Origin: JAJFFW01 sp963922595
GTDB lineage: Bacteria > Pseudomonadota > Alphaproteobacteria > Caulobacterales > Parvularculaceae
NCBI GenBank assembly: GCA_963922595.1
Contig: CAWUIM010000076.1
Span: forward strand, 1-14,880
Length of the DNA stretch: 14,880 nucleotides
Direction of reading: 5' to 3'
The position numbers and the translations under genes were made by a program. Below are positions 14,718 through 14,880 of the stretch, one piece after another; positions within the stretch are counted from its first letter, which is position 1; the number at the start of each line of letters is the position of its first letter. The notes below the pieces were generated by a model. It was given only the letters and a program-made list of their open reading frames with translations. It was not told the DNA's origin and made no database searches.

Positions 14718-14880
14718 ATGGCGACGATGGTGTCAGCGACAGCTCAGGTGAGCGCAGACGAAGCATGGCGCGACAATGGCGTCTTGACCGTTCACGATGC
14801 GCCTGAGGGCGCGGACGCGATGGCGATTGCGCAGGCCGCGCAGACCCGCGGCGGCGTCATCGTTCACGTCGCGCGGGACG
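14718..14880 (+). CDS. mfd: Probable transcription-repair coupling factor, N-terminus (cut by right edge)
   Basis: Only 54 codons are present. The segment VLTVHDAPEGADAMAIAQAAQTRGGVIVHVARD looks like the start of alphaproteobacterial Mfd, which typically opens with a G-x-P-E-G-x-D-A motif, a run of alanines and leucines, then VIHVARDD. Mfd is an ATP-driven translocase that removes RNA polymerase stalled at DNA damage and recruits UvrA. It has a UvrB-like N-terminal domain, to which this stretch would belong. GAGGAA lies about nine bases before the ATG at 14718. A second ATG at codon 4 is also possible. The helicase motifs that would prove the call are outside the window. It reads in the same direction as the cys genes but appears to be a separate unit. 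Confidence 0.72.
   Translation, partial: MATMVSATAQVSADEAWRDNGVLTVHDAPEGADAMAIAQAAQTRGGVIVHVARD

Overview
The window reads as chromosomal DNA of a GC-rich proteobacterium, most likely an alphaproteobacterium. The signs are a zwf-pgl-edd Entner-Doudoroff cluster, a fused cysN/cysC gene next to cysD and cysQ, an E. coli-like GlpR facing glpK, and the style of the Mfd N-terminus at the right edge. I cannot place it below class from this sequence alone. Nearly all of it is ordinary central metabolism. The only accessory-looking part is an AT-rich island at about 9573-10390.

Layout, left to right. (1) 1-1944: glycerol use. The 5' part of glpK lies on the minus strand and runs off the left edge. 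It is divergent from the repressor gene glpR on the plus strand. A near-perfect 20-bp palindrome of GlpR-operator type (1111-1130) lies between them. (2) 2065-2889: a lone class I SAM-dependent methyltransferase. (3) 3095-7131: zwf, pgl and edd, which take glucose 6-phosphate to 2-keto-3-deoxy-6-phosphogluconate. The aldolase gene eda is not in the window. (4) 7237-9572: two adjacent acyl-CoA dehydrogenase genes. Their conserved residues are complementary: the first has a candidate catalytic glutamate but no R-x-x-F-G FAD motif, and the second the reverse. This fits one mixed alpha-beta enzyme of the kind known from mycobacterial FadE pairs. (5) 9573-10390: an AT-rich stretch with one unrecognised minus-strand gene (179 aa) and a perfect 8-bp inverted repeat just upstream of its start. 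(6) 10523-10787: a cold-shock-domain protein gene with a structured leader and a strong intrinsic terminator. (7) 10950-14568: cysQ, cysD and cysNC, for sulfate activation to PAPS and turnover of the by-product PAP. (8) 14718-end: the first 54 codons of a gene that resembles mfd, the transcription-repair coupling factor.

I see no rRNA, tRNA, CRISPR array, insertion sequence or toxin-antitoxin pair. I did not find a clearly new multi-gene system. The best candidates for a second look are the complementary acyl-CoA dehydrogenase pair, the orphan low-GC gene with its upstream inverted repeat, and the cold-shock gene leader.
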